Assembly (NCBI GenBank): GCA_038207585.1
Contig: JBBQZP010000018.1
Location: 1-64,000 of the forward strand
Length of the DNA stretch: 64,000 bases
Source: JBBQZP01 sp038207585
GTDB lineage: Bacteria > Pseudomonadota > Alphaproteobacteria > Rhodobacterales > Rhodobacteraceae
Direction of reading: 5' to 3'
Part shown: positions 27,066 through 36,081 of the stretch, piece after piece
How the letters are laid out: each line of letters opens with the position of its first letter
Position numbering within the stretch: the stretch's first letter is position 1
Program-made: the position numbers and the translations under genes
Notes under the pieces: generated by a model
Told to the model about the DNA's origin: nothing
The model's input: only the letters and a program-made list of their open reading frames with translations
Databases searched by the model: none

Positions 27066-27887
27066 TTAACCGAAGGTCGCGGGGTCGGGGCCGATGCGGT
27101 CGCCCGCGTCGAGGCCCGCAATCGCCGCCATATCCTCATCGGTCAGTTGCGCGCCAAGGGTGGCGAGGTTCTGGATTTGCCCGGCCTTGCGGGTGGACCG
27201 CGGGATGACCGATAGCCCGAGTTGCAGATGCCAGCGCAGGATCACTTGCGCGGGCGAAAGACCGGTGGTGCGGGCAATGCGGTCGATCACCGGATGCTCG
27301 AAACTGCGGCCCTGCCCAAGGGGCGTCCAGCTTTGGGTGATTATGCCGCGCGCGGCATGGGCGGCGCGCAGGGCGGTTTGCTGAAATCGCGGGTGCAGTT
27401 CGATCTGGTTCAGAACCGGGGTCACGCCGGTTTCATTGGTCAGCCGGTCAATCTGGCCCGCGTCAAAGTTTGACACGCCGATCGAGGTGATGCGGCCTTC
27501 GTCGCGCAGCGCAATCAGGGCGCGCCAGGTGTCGACATACATATCTTTTTGTGGGCAAGGCCAGTGGATCAGGCACAGATCAAGCCGCTCCAGCCCCAGC
27601 CGCGTCAGGCTTTCATCCACTGCGCGCCGTGCTGCATCAAAGCCCTGCGCGTCATTCCAGACCTTGGAGGTCACGAAAATCTGGTCGCGCGGGACGCCCG
27701 CGGCGCGGATGCCCTCGCCCATGCCCGTCTCGTTGCCATAGATCGCAGCGCCATCAACAAGGCGGTAGCCCAGTTGCAACGCCTGCGCCGTAACATCGGC
27801 GGTCTGGTCCTTTGGCACCTGCCACAGGCCAAAGCCCATTTGCGGCATGGTTTTGCCGTCGGACAGGGAAAGGGTCGCGTTGCGCAT
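27066..27887 (-). CDS. Aldo/keto reductase
   Basis: A 273-residue NADPH-dependent carbonyl reductase of the AKR5-like group (2,5-diketo-D-gluconate reductase family). It has the GYRLVDGAAIYGNE catalytic Asp/Tyr region, LDLCLIHWPCP with the catalytic His, and the late cofactor motif SVIPRSTRKAGQIQNL. The substrate is not identifiable. The start at ATG 27885-27887 gives the usual N-terminus; a second ATG at 27905 is an alternative. It is convergent with the epimerase gene, 8 bases apart. Confidence 0.87.
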   Translation of the reverse strand: MRNATLSLSDGKTMPQMGFGLWQVPKDQTADVTAQALQLGYRLVDGAAIYGNETGMGEGIRAAGVPRDQIFVTSKVWNDAQGFDAARRAVDESLTRLGLERLDLCLIHWPCPQKDMYVDTWRALIALRDEGRITSIGVSNFDAGQIDRLTNETGVTPVLNQIELHPRFQQTALRAAHAARGIITQSWTPLGQGRSFEHPVIDRIARTTGLSPAQVILRWHLQLGLSVIPRSTRKAGQIQNLATLGAQLTDEDMAAIAGLDAGDRIGPDPATFG

Positions 27888-28032
27888 GGTTTTACCCGGC
27901 TCCATTAACAATCGTTAAAGTGGCGCGATGTTGGGCGAAGGTCAACCGTGACCCTGCGGCGGATCTTCGCGGGGCAGGATATCGGCGCTTTCGCTTCGGC
28001 AGGGCCGTGTGCAGACTGGCAGCAGCTGGCAA

Positions 28033-29442
28033 TCAGTTTTGCGCGGCCCCCAACGCAAGGTAATTCAGCGTGAATACCTCGCCCTGCGCGCCACCAAAGG
28101 CAAGGGTCATGGGGCCCCCACCAAGCACCGCACGATCCGCCAGCGGCAATCCACGTTCGGCAAAGGCAGTGGCGGGGTCCGGGATGACATCGCCGGACGT
28201 CAGGATCAGAACCGGCCCCGTGGGCAGCGGATCAATCGCGCGTTGCGGGGCCAGAATCCGCAGATCGGGGCGCAACAGGCGCAGGTTGCCGCCGATGTGG
28301 TAATTGGCAAAGACCGCCGTCGGGCGCAGGCCGCCCGCCAACCCCGCAAGCGGCGCAAAGTCGATGCTGCCAGTGGCTTTTCCGCGCAGCCGAAGGTCGG
28401 CCATCCCCGACAGAGTGACCAGTGCCAGCGCCAGCGCCACCGCCATGAACACCCGCGCGGCACGCAGCGACGGCGCAGGTGCGGCGGCAAGGATCACGCC
28501 GGGGGACGCAAGCAGCATGATCGGCAAAAGCCAGCGCGATTGCACCTGCGACGCGCCTGCGACCGCAATTGCCGCCAGTGTCAGAACGGTAGCAATGCCC
28601 GCCGCCCGCAGCAAAAGTTGTGCGGGCCAGTCGGGGGCTGAGGGTTGCCTGCGCCGGACATAGCGAAGGATCGCCGCCGCGATCAGCACCAGAACCATCC
28701 CCGCCAGCAGGCCGCCGAGGCCTTCTCCCAATCCCTCCAGCCAATCGGGATATCCGGAATCGCTGCGGTAGAGTTTCGCGGTGGAAGCAAAGGCCAGATC
28801 AGGGTTCTGCAATACCCAAACCAGCGGCATCGCCACCAGCGCCGCCATAACCAGACCCGCCAAGGCCATCGGGCCTGCGCGCAGCCGTTGCGGTGTTTTC
28901 GTGATCAGCGCCGCCAGCAGCAGTGCCAGCGGCAGCAGCCAGAAATTCGGCTTGGCCAACCCACCGATCCCCAGCGCCACGCCAAGCCAGATGTAATCGG
29001 CCAGCCGCCCCCGGTTCAGCACCGCAAGCACCGCGGCGAGGGTCCATGTGATTGCCGCCAGCAAGGCGATGGAATGGGTCGAGGCGCGCTGAAATTCCCA
29101 CATCACATTGGGAAGCAGCACCAGAGACAGCGTTCCAAGCATCGCGCGGCGGTCAGATGCCACCTGTCGCAGCCCGATGAACAGGCCCGCATAAGCCGCC
29201 CAGAGGACAAGATTTTTCAGGATTGCCAGCGCCGCCGTCGTGGGGCCGAAGATTGCAAAACTGCCAACCTGAAGCCAGTTGTAAAGCGGCAGTTGCGGAC
29301 CGTAACCCCAGCGCCAGTCCTGCGCCAGAACCAGCATCTCGGCCTCGTCCACCTCAAGCGCGCCACCAAGGGATATGCGCAATGCCGCCTGCGCCGCGAA
29401 GTAAAGCGCAAGTGCTGCCAGAAACCAGCGCGCGGGCGTCAT
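28033..29442 (-). CDS. GT39-like membrane glycosyltransferase
   Basis: A 469-residue integral membrane protein of the dolichyl-phosphate-mannose/ArnT-like fold (PMT_2, GT39/GT83 clan), which transfers sugars from a polyprenyl carrier in the periplasm. The catalytic acidic residues sit in the first periplasmic loop (LEVDEAEMLVLAQDWRWGYG). About ten hydrophobic segments follow. The acceptor is unknown; lipid A or a surface glycan is likely. Its ATG overlaps the stop of the upstream dehydrogenase by four bases, although no functional link between the two is evident. Confidence 0.8.
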   Translation of the reverse strand: MTPARWFLAALALYFAAQAALRISLGGALEVDEAEMLVLAQDWRWGYGPQLPLYNWLQVGSFAIFGPTTAALAILKNLVLWAAYAGLFIGLRQVASDRRAMLGTLSLVLLPNVMWEFQRASTHSIALLAAITWTLAAVLAVLNRGRLADYIWLGVALGIGGLAKPNFWLLPLALLLAALITKTPQRLRAGPMALAGLVMAALVAMPLVWVLQNPDLAFASTAKLYRSDSGYPDWLEGLGEGLGGLLAGMVLVLIAAAILRYVRRRQPSAPDWPAQLLLRAAGIATVLTLAAIAVAGASQVQSRWLLPIMLLASPGVILAAAPAPSLRAARVFMAVALALALVTLSGMADLRLRGKATGSIDFAPLAGLAGGLRPTAVFANYHIGGNLRLLRPDLRILAPQRAIDPLPTGPVLILTSGDVIPDPATAFAERGLPLADRAVLGGGPMTLAFGGAQGEVFTLNYLALGAAQN

Positions 29443-30425
29443 AGCATGCCGGGCACGACCTGATCAGGCGGGCGATGACCATCGGCAAAGGTCTTGATAT
29501 TGATGATAACTTTCTCGCCCATCTCGATCCGGCCTTCCAGTGTGGCGCTGCCCATATGGGGCAACAGCACCACGTTGGGCAATTCACGCAGGCGCGGGTT
29601 GATCTCGTGGCCGTGTTCGAACACATCAAGCCCCGCCCCCGCCAACTCACCGGCGCGCAGGCCGCGCGTCAGGGCGTTTTCGTCGATCACCTCGCCTCGG
29701 GACGTGTTCACGATCACAGCGGACGGTTTCATCAGTTTCAGCCGCCGCGCGTTCATCAGATGAAAGGTCGACGGCGTGTGCGGGCAGTTGATCGACACGA
29801 TATCCATGCGTGCGACCATCTGATCCAGACTTTCCCACCACGTCGCCTCATGCTCGGCCTCCAGTTCGGGGCGCAGGCGCTTGCGGTTGTTGTAATGGAT
29901 CTGCATCCCGAACGCGCGCGCGCGGCGCGCCACTGCCTGCCCGATCCGGCCCATGCCCAAAATGCCCAGACGCCGCCCGCCGACGCGCCCCCCAAGATGC
30001 GCCATCGGCGACCAGCCCTGCCATGCGCCCGCCTGCATCTCGGCCAACCCCTCGGGGATGCGGCGGGTGACGGCAAGGATAAGCGCCATCGTCATGTCGG
30101 CGGTATCGTCGGTGACCACTCCGGGGGTGTTGGACACAAGGATGCCGCGCTGGCGCGCCGTTGACACGTCGATATGATCAACGCCCGCGCCGTAATTCGC
30201 GATCAGTTTCAGTTTGTCACCCGCCAGCCCCAGAAGCCCTGCGTCGATCTGGTCTGTCACGCAGGGCACCAGCACATCGGCGCCTTGCATGGCTTTTGCC
30301 AGTTCATCACGCGTCATCTTGGCATCGGGATCGCGCAGGGTGACGTCGAAAAGTTCTTTCATCCGGGTTTCCACAACCTCGGGCAAGCGTCGCGTCACGA
30401 CAACACTCAGGCGGCTTGCGGGCAT
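29439..30425 (-). CDS. D-glycerate/2-hydroxyacid dehydrogenase
   Basis: A 328-residue NAD(P)-dependent D-2-hydroxyacid dehydrogenase, closest in appearance to glycerate dehydrogenase/glyoxylate reductase (GyaR type). The Rossmann motif is LGILGMGRIGQAVARRA (about residues 153-169). Catalytic Arg, Glu and His are in NTSRGEVIDENAL, GLDVFEHGHE and LLPHMGSATLEGR. ATG 30423-30425 follows AAGGA. It overlaps the membrane glycosyltransferase downstream and is divergent from the SH3-domain protein gene. Confidence 0.9.
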   Translation of the reverse strand: MPASRLSVVVTRRLPEVVETRMKELFDVTLRDPDAKMTRDELAKAMQGADVLVPCVTDQIDAGLLGLAGDKLKLIANYGAGVDHIDVSTARQRGILVSNTPGVVTDDTADMTMALILAVTRRIPEGLAEMQAGAWQGWSPMAHLGGRVGGRRLGILGMGRIGQAVARRARAFGMQIHYNNRKRLRPELEAEHEATWWESLDQMVARMDIVSINCPHTPSTFHLMNARRLKLMKPSAVIVNTSRGEVIDENALTRGLRAGELAGAGLDVFEHGHEINPRLRELPNVVLLPHMGSATLEGRIEMGEKVIINIKTFADGHRPPDQVVPGML

Positions 30426-30561
30426 GGCTTGGTTCCTTGCACTTCCAAATCGGGGCGTCTGGTGTCAAAGTGACGCCAAGTGCATCAAGGCACAAGCCCC
30501 GCAAAGAGGGCGCGCAGGGCAAGGGCGCAAAGTGGCGCGGCAGCAGGACAGGCGGATTGCG

Positions 30562-31200
30562 ATGATCAGGGGCAAATGGGTATTGGCGGGCGCGCTGGCG
30601 CTTGGGGCTTCAGGGGTGACATGGGCCGAGGAAAGTCTTGCGACCAAGGTGCCGCCCGCGCGCCCCCAGACGCAGGTGGCTGTGGTGGAACCAGACGCAG
30701 CCCCGGTTGCGGAGAGCAAAGCGCCCGTTGCACAAGGGCCGGTGTTGCCGGGCAAACCGGTGCAGGACCCGAACCGGGGGGCGGTGACGAACCTGCCGCT
30801 GCCACGCTATGTCACGCTGAAAACCGGTGAGGGCAACGCGCGGCGCGGACCGGGCCTGACGCACCGGATCGACTGGGTTTTCACCCGCGCGGGCATGCCG
30901 CTGAAAATCACCGCCGAGTATGAAAACTGGCGCCGGGTCGAAGATGCTGAGGGCGCGGGCGGCTGGGTGCATTATTCGCTTTTGTCGGGCGTGCGCTCGG
31001 TGATGATCACTGTCGACAGCGCCGATCTGCATGACAGCCCCGATGCCACATCCGGCATCGTCCTGCGAGCCGAGCGGGGTGTTCTGGGCCGGATTGTCGA
31101 ATGCGCGCCGGACTGGTGCCGCATCAATATTCAGGGCGAAAAGGGTTGGGTGCCGAAATCCGCCCTCTGGGGTGTGAACGCCGGCGAAGTGATGGATTGA
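30562..31200 (+). CDS. Exported protein with two bacterial SH3 domains
   Basis: A 212-residue periplasmic protein. A signal peptide (MIRGKWVLAGALALGASGVT, cut near WAEE) is followed by a Pro/Ala-rich linker and two SH3b domains: one at about residues 88-140 (TGEGNARRGPG, then GGWVHYSLL) and one at about 145-205 (ending GEKGWVPKSALWG). Such modules bind peptidoglycan stem peptides or other cell-wall ligands. A C-terminal CAPDWC pair could form a disulfide. The start was chosen at the signal peptide; the frame is open far upstream over the divergent gene, but only as a shadow. Confidence 0.85.
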   Translation: MIRGKWVLAGALALGASGVTWAEESLATKVPPARPQTQVAVVEPDAAPVAESKAPVAQGPVLPGKPVQDPNRGAVTNLPLPRYVTLKTGEGNARRGPGLTHRIDWVFTRAGMPLKITAEYENWRRVEDAEGAGGWVHYSLLSGVRSVMITVDSADLHDSPDATSGIVLRAERGVLGRIVECAPDWCRINIQGEKGWVPKSALWGVNAGEVMD

Positions 31201-31288
31201 CCCCTTGCCGGGACAAGGCGGGTGCGCTAGCCCCCGACCCGACGAAACCCGACTTGATGAAACCTGACCCGAGCGAAGGGACGGCGTG

Positions 31289-32170
31289 ATGACGGAACCC
31301 ACCGCGACGCGGCTGAACCTTTCGGCAGGGCTTGCCTCGGTGGGCGTGGCCGCCCTACTCGTTGCCTTGAAACTATGGGCGTTGGGGGAAACCGGCGCGC
31401 TGTCGGTCGCCGCGTCACTGGCGGATTCAGCGATGGATCTGATGGTATCACTGGGGGCTACTGCGGCGCTGATCTATGCCGCGAAGCCCGCCGATGAGGA
31501 TCACGCCTTCGGCCACACTTCGGCCGAAGACCTTGCGGCTTTGGGTCAGGCGCTGTTCATCCTGATTTCGGCCGGGGTGATTACCGCCGCCGCAGTGTCG
31601 CGGCTTTACACGGCGCGACCCGAGCGTTTGCAGGCGGAAACGAGTGGCATTGTGGTGATGGTCATTTCCATCATCGTGACGCTGGGGCTGGTTCTGTGGC
31701 AGGGCCGCGTTGCCGCGCGCACCGGCAGCCGCGTGGTGCAGGCGGACCGGCTGCATTATCTGGGGGATTTGCTGCCCAACATTGGCGCGATCATCTCGCT
31801 TGTCGCGTCATCTCAATTCGGGATGGCGCAGATCGATTCGGTGGTGGCACTGGGGGCGGCGGGGATGCTGGCGCTGGGGGCGTTGCGGATCGGCAAGGGG
31901 GCTTGGGATGCACTGATGGACCGGCGCGCTGATCCGCGGGTCATCGAGGGGATCGGGGCGATTGCGCGCGATTGGCCGGGGGTGCGGGGATTTCACGACC
32001 TGAAGACCCGAACGGCCGGCAGCCGGATTTTCGTGCATCTGCATATCGAGTTGGACGGCGATCAGCCCTTGCGCGAGGCACATGATATCGGCGCGTCGCT
32101 ACGACGGGCGATTCTGGATGCCTATCCGCAGGCCGATGTGATCATCCACAAGGACGTGGCGCGCAATTGA
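31289..32170 (+). CDS. Cation diffusion facilitator family transporter
   Basis: A 293-residue CDF transporter (FieF/ZitB type) exporting divalent metal ions such as Zn2+, Fe2+ or Mn2+ by proton exchange. The transport-site residues are visible in SLADSAMDLMVS and in ADRLHYLGDLLPN; HAFGHTSAEDLAALGQ is the family HxxGHxxAE signature. The C-terminal cytoplasmic domain has HLHIELDGD and the closing VIIHKDV. ATG 31289 has AAGGG eight bases upstream; a GTG immediately before it is also in frame. Confidence 0.92.
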   Translation: MTEPTATRLNLSAGLASVGVAALLVALKLWALGETGALSVAASLADSAMDLMVSLGATAALIYAAKPADEDHAFGHTSAEDLAALGQALFILISAGVITAAAVSRLYTARPERLQAETSGIVVMVISIIVTLGLVLWQGRVAARTGSRVVQADRLHYLGDLLPNIGAIISLVASSQFGMAQIDSVVALGAAGMLALGALRIGKGAWDALMDRRADPRVIEGIGAIARDWPGVRGFHDLKTRTAGSRIFVHLHIELDGDQPLREAHDIGASLRRAILDAYPQADVIIHKDVARN

Positions 32171-32197
32171 CGCGGGCCTGCGCGGGATGCGGGGGCG

Positions 32198-32232
32198 GAG
32201 CCTCCGGCGGGGATATTTTTGTCAAAATGAAA
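32198..32232 (+). repeat. Dispersed intergenic motif, copy near 32.2 kb
   Basis: Reads GAGCCTCCGGCGGGGATATT followed by TTTGTCAAAATGAAA, a variant of the element at 8504-8596 and 18751-18783. Like the 18.75-kb copy it sits between convergent genes. Confidence 0.65.
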
Positions 32233-32235
32233 GAG

Positions 32236-33003
32236 TTACGCCGTGCGGGTGGGCAGGCGGTTTTCCAGCGCCCGGAAGGCCAGAACGATGATGCCGGTGA
32301 TGACCATGTAGACCACGGCCAGCAGGAGGAGCGGTTCGTAGACAATGAATGTGTCCTGCCTGATGCGGCTGGAGACGGCAAAGATGTCGACCACCGTGAT
32401 CGTGGCGACCAGCGGTGTGGCCTTGAGTTGCAGCACGGTTTCGCCGCCCAGCGTGGGTAGCGCGCGCTGGATCGCCTGTGGCAGCCATATGCGGCGCAGC
32501 ACGGTCAGGCGGGGCATGCCCATGGCCTTTGCAGCCTCTAGCTGACCGCGCGGTACGCCTTTGAACGCGCCGCGCATGATCTCGCCCTCGTAAGCTGCAA
32601 AGCTGAGTGTCAGGGCGACGACGCCGTAGGGCCAGGCCTGCCGCAGAATCGGCCAGAACTCGCTTTGGCGGATCCAGGGGATTTGCGGGAAAAGCGAGCC
32701 AAGCCCGTAATACATGAGCCAAAGTTGCAGCAAAAGCGGCGTGCCCCGGATGACGGTGCAGAACACGCGGGCGGGGGCGGCAAGGAACCACGGTCCTGCG
32801 GCCTGTGCCAGACCAATCGGGATGGCGAGGACCATGCCGATGGTCGAGGTGACGATGAGCATCCAGATCGTGACCCAGATGCCTTGGGCGGCAAGTGGCA
32901 GGTATTTCGGCAGCCAGTCCCAGCGCAGCGAAACCACGCACCATGCTACGATGGCAACCCCGATGCCTAGCATGATCCAACGGCGCAGCGGCATGTATGG
33001 CAT
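32236..33003 (-). CDS. Amino acid ABC transporter permease (HisM-like)
   Basis: A 255-residue inner-membrane subunit of a polar amino acid (HAAT) importer. It has the BPD transporter fold with about five membrane helices and the EAA loop as GQLEAAKAMGMPRLTVLRRI. ATG 33001-33003 shares a base with the TGA of the preceding permease gene, so the two are coupled. It is the last gene of the importer operon. Confidence 0.9.
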   Translation of the reverse strand: MPYMPLRRWIMLGIGVAIVAWCVVSLRWDWLPKYLPLAAQGIWVTIWMLIVTSTIGMVLAIPIGLAQAAGPWFLAAPARVFCTVIRGTPLLLQLWLMYYGLGSLFPQIPWIRQSEFWPILRQAWPYGVVALTLSFAAYEGEIMRGAFKGVPRGQLEAAKAMGMPRLTVLRRIWLPQAIQRALPTLGGETVLQLKATPLVATITVVDIFAVSSRIRQDTFIVYEPLLLLAVVYMVITGIIVLAFRALENRLPTRTA

Positions 33004-33755
33004 CACATGCCCCCCCCGGATATATTGGGCAATCCGCGCCGGGCCCAGCGTTCGATGCGGGCGAAAATCAGGGTCGATGTCAGAGACAGCAGCAGGTAAA
33101 GCACGCCCGCCGCCACGAAGAAGGTGAAGAAAGCCTTGGTGGTGCCCGCCGCCTGCCGGGTGGCCTGGGTCAGTTCGGCAAAACCTACCACTGCCAGAAG
33201 AGCGGTGTCTTTGGTCACGATCAGCCAAAGGTTTGCAAGGCCCGGCAACGCAAACGACAGCATCGAAGGCAGGGTGATGCGTCGCGCCAGAAGGCCGGGG
33301 GCCATGCCCATGGCGCGTGCCGCCTCGATCTGGCCTGCGGGCACGGCGAGGATCGCGCCGCGCAGCACTTCGGTGGAATAGGCGCCCTGCACAAAGCCCA
33401 GCACAAGGATGCCCGCGACCACGCCGTTCAGCTGGATCTTGGCATAACCAAAGCTGGCAAGCGTCTGGTTCAGCACGTCGGTCAGGCCGAAATACAGGAT
33501 AAGGATCAGCACAAGTTCCGGCACGGCGCGCACCAGCGTCGTGTAGATCGCCGCAATGTCCTTGACGACCGGATTGCCGTAAAGTTTGCCGTAGGCCCCG
33601 GCGATTCCGATGATCAGCCCGACGCCGTAAGCGCCCAGCGCGATCATGATGGAATTGCCAAGGCCCCGCAGCAATGTCGCCCCCCAACCGGGGGGCGAAT
33701 AGGCCAGAAGATCAAGCGTTGAGGCCAGAAGCGGCCCGCCGATCAGGCCGGACAC
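33003..33755 (-). CDS. Amino acid ABC transporter permease (HisQ-like)
   Basis: A 250-residue permease that pairs with the HisM-like subunit. It shows the conserved loop AGQIEAARAMGMAPGLLARRI and helices typical of HAAT permeases. It starts with GTG at 33753-33755, six bases after the stop of the binding-protein gene. Resemblance to the histidine/lysine/arginine/ornithine system (HisQ/ArtQ) fits the arginine-catabolism genes on the other strand. Confidence 0.9.
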   Translation of the reverse strand: MSGLIGGPLLASTLDLLAYSPPGWGATLLRGLGNSIMIALGAYGVGLIIGIAGAYGKLYGNPVVKDIAAIYTTLVRAVPELVLILILYFGLTDVLNQTLASFGYAKIQLNGVVAGILVLGFVQGAYSTEVLRGAILAVPAGQIEAARAMGMAPGLLARRITLPSMLSFALPGLANLWLIVTKDTALLAVVGFAELTQATRQAAGTTKAFFTFFVAAGVLYLLLSLTSTLIFARIERWARRGLPNISGGGM

Positions 33756-33761
33756 GAAGAA

Positions 33762-34532
33762 TCAGTTCCCGTAGATCGACGACGGGAAATAGGGTTCCGA
33801 GATCTTGTCGTAGGTGCCGTCGGTGATGACTTGGGCGATGCCTGCGTTGAACTTGGCTTTCAATTCATCGTCGCCCTTGCGAAGGCCGACACCGACACCT
33901 TTGCCCAGAATATCCTGATCATCGGCCACGGCACCCATGTCGGCGCAGCAGGCGGCACCGGCTTCGGATTTCAGGAAATCACCCAGCGCAAGGCTGTCAG
34001 CCTGAGTCGCATCAATGCGGCCTGCAACCAGATCCTGATTCGCCTCATCCTGAGTTTGGTAGATCTTGATCTCGGCAGCGACGTCTTCGAAATACTTGCG
34101 GACATAGGCTTCGTGGATGGTCGACACCTGCACACCGATGATCTTGCCGGTCAGGCCCGCCACATCCGGCGTGATGCCGCTGTCTTTGCCTGCCACGATG
34201 ATCGTGGGCGTGTTGTAGTATTTGTTGGAAAAGTCGATGGTCTTTTCGCGTTCCGCCGTGATCGACATCGAGGCCATGATCGCGTCGATCTGGCCGCCGG
34301 TCAGTGACGGGATGATACCATCCCAGGCCACGGGAACAACTTCACATTCCATTTCTGCGGCGGCGCAGACGGCGTTGATCATGTCAACTTCCCAGCCGGA
34401 AAACTTGCCCGACGCATCGGGGGCCGCGAAGGGCGGATAGGGTTCGGCGGCGACGCCAACCTTGACAACCTCGGCAGAGGCAGCGGTTGCGAATGCCACG
34501 ATCGTGGCGACAGAGAGCAGAAGTTTTTTCAT
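33762..34532 (-). CDS. Periplasmic basic-amino-acid-type binding protein
   Basis: A 256-residue solute-binding protein (SBP_bac_3). The signal peptide is MKKLLLSVATIVAFATAASA. The mature part has the family pattern EPYPPFAAPD, GWEVDMINAVCAAAEM and SMSITAEREKTIDFSNKYY, and a CC pair in GAACCADMG like the disulfide region of LAO/HisJ proteins. It captures the substrate for the two permeases. The order ATPase, binding protein, HisQ, HisM is read on the minus strand. Confidence 0.92.
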   Translation of the reverse strand: MKKLLLSVATIVAFATAASAEVVKVGVAAEPYPPFAAPDASGKFSGWEVDMINAVCAAAEMECEVVPVAWDGIIPSLTGGQIDAIMASMSITAEREKTIDFSNKYYNTPTIIVAGKDSGITPDVAGLTGKIIGVQVSTIHEAYVRKYFEDVAAEIKIYQTQDEANQDLVAGRIDATQADSLALGDFLKSEAGAACCADMGAVADDQDILGKGVGVGLRKGDDELKAKFNAGIAQVITDGTYDKISEPYFPSSIYGN

Positions 34533-34561
34533 GGTAGACCTCTTGTTGGTTCCGATCCGCG

Positions 34562-35349
34562 TTACGCCACGGATTTCAGGAATTGTTGCAGCCGTTCCGA
34601 TTTTGGTGCGCCAAAGAGCGCCTCGGGCGGGCCTTCTTCTTCGATAACGCCATTGTGCAAGTATATGACATGACTTGCAACTTCGCGCGCGAATTTCATC
34701 TCGTGGGTGACCAGAATCATGGTGCGGCCTTCTGCCGCAAGATCGCGGATCACGTTCAGCACCTCGCCCACAAGTTCGGGGTCCAGCGCCGAGGTCGGCT
34801 CGTCAAACAGCATGGCGTCGGGTTCGATGCACAAAGCCCGCGCGATGGCCGCGCGTTGCTGCTGGCCGCCCGACATGAAGGCGGGGTAGACATCGGCCTT
34901 TTCGGCAAGGCCTACTCGAGCCAGAAGTTTGTGGGCGCGGGCCACCGCTTCGGCCTTTGGCACGCCCAGAACATGCACCGGCACTTCGATCAGGTTTTCC
35001 AGCACGGTCTTGTGGGTCCACAGGTTGAACTGCTGGAACACCATGCCCAGATGCTGGCGCGCCTTTTCGATCTGGCGGCGGTTGGCGGGACTGCCGTCGG
35101 GGCGCAGGGCAATCTCCTCGCCACCGATCACGATCCGGCCCGAGGTCGGGGTTTCCAGAAAGTTTATGCAGCGCAACATGGTCGATTTGCCCGAGCCCGA
35201 CCCACCAATGATCGCCACCACATCACCCTGACAGGCCCGCAGCGATACGCCTTTCAGAACCTCCAGCGGGCCAAAGGACTTATGCAGCGCCTCGATTCGT
35301 ATCGCTTCGGGGCGGTTGGGGTTTTTCGTGTTATCTTTGATGGCGGCAT
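34562..35349 (-). CDS. Amino acid ABC transporter ATPase, start-codon frameshift
   Basis: ATP-binding subunit of the importer (HisP/ArtP type). Walker A (GGSGSGKST), signature (SGGQQQRAAIARAL), Walker B (AMLFDEPTSALDPE) and switch His (LVTHEM) are intact. However, the coding frame upstream of Walker A (AIRIEALHKSFGPLEVLKGV) has no ATG, GTG or TTG until GTG 35219-35221, which would delete the first strands and the A-loop aromatic residue. An ATG at 35347-35349 is one base out of frame: ATG-CC in place of ATG-GCC would restore M-A-A-I-K-D and a 262-residue protein. Either one base is missing or a rare start codon is used. The span to 35349 is therefore not a multiple of three. Confidence 0.75.
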
Positions 35350-35394
35350 CCTGAGGCTGACACGATTTGTATTGAAGTTAGACGCCGGACTTGA

Positions 35395-35414
35395 AATTAT
35401 GCAAGCGTATAATT
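35395..35414. promoter_or_regulatory. Candidate TetR operator
   Basis: AATTAT (35395-35400) and ATAATT (35409-35414) form a 6-bp inverted repeat around an 8-base centre, in the gap between the ABC operon and the TetR gene. It overlaps the candidate promoter at 35396-35423, the usual place for a TetR-type autorepressor site. Confidence 0.4.
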
Positions 35415-35423
35415 GTGGTGCAA
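35396..35423 (-). promoter_or_regulatory. Candidate sigma-70 promoter of the ABC importer operon
   Basis: On the minus strand TTGCAC (35418-35423) and CATAAT (35396-35401) are 16 bases apart. This points transcription toward the ATPase gene. The region is AT-rich compared with its surroundings. Confidence 0.45.
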
Positions 35424-35424
35424 A

Positions 35425-36081
35425 ATGAGCGGCGAGCGGCGGAAATTCACGCGTGAGGGGGAAGAGCGTCGGCGCGACGCTTTGATTGCCGCTGCGCTTG
35501 ATCTGATCGCCGAGGGTGGCGCGCAGGCTGCGACCGTGCGCGCCATTGCCGAACGCGCCGGGGTGACGCCGGGGTTGATCCGGCACTACTTTCACTCAAA
35601 GGGGGATCTGACGCGCGCGGCGTATCTGAACCTTATGCAGCGCTTGACCCAAGGCAGTTTCGCCGCGCCGGATCATGCGACCGACACGCCAGAGGGACGG
35701 CTGGCCGCCGTTGTCGCAGCGTCACTGCGCCCACCTGTCATGACTCCGGGTGCCTTGGGGCTTTGGGCAGGCTTTATTCATCAGGTTCAATCCGATCCCG
35801 CGATGACAGAAGTGCACGAGGCGGGATATCTGAATTACCGCGATCTGTTGCAGGCCCTGATCGCCACATTGCCCGGCGTTTGGACCTCTGATGTGCTGCG
35901 TCAGCAGGCGATTGCCTGCAACGGCGTGATCGACGGTCTTTGGCTGGAAGGCTGTGCCTTGCCGCACGCCTTTGCCGAGGATGAAATCGCGCGGATCGGT
36001 GTGGCATCGGTCGGGGCGATACTGGGTGTGGACCTGCTGGCGCATCTGCCGCCCGTGGCAACAAAGGAAACCGACGAATGA
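35425..36081 (+). CDS. TetR/BetI-like transcriptional regulator
   Basis: A 218-residue repressor-type protein. The N-terminal helix-turn-helix (about residues 12-58; ATVRAIAERAGVTPGLIRHY) is followed by a C-terminal ligand-binding domain resembling the BetI group. The start is ATG 35425; a TTG four codons earlier is possible. No clear ribosome site precedes it, and it could be read from a near-leaderless message. It overlaps the aminotransferase start by four bases (ATGA) and is divergent from the ABC importer, so it likely controls both units. Confidence 0.87.
   Translation: MSGERRKFTREGEERRRDALIAAALDLIAEGGAQAATVRAIAERAGVTPGLIRHYFHSKGDLTRAAYLNLMQRLTQGSFAAPDHATDTPEGRLAAVVAASLRPPVMTPGALGLWAGFIHQVQSDPAMTEVHEAGYLNYRDLLQALIATLPGVWTSDVLRQQAIACNGVIDGLWLEGCALPHAFAEDEIARIGVASVGAILGVDLLAHLPPVATKETDE

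Noticed and set aside
32236..33687. A single long frame that would fuse extra sequence to the HisM-like permease
   Set aside because: The upstream part is a shadow of the HisQ-like gene; the permease begins at ATG 33001-33003, coupled to the previous stop.
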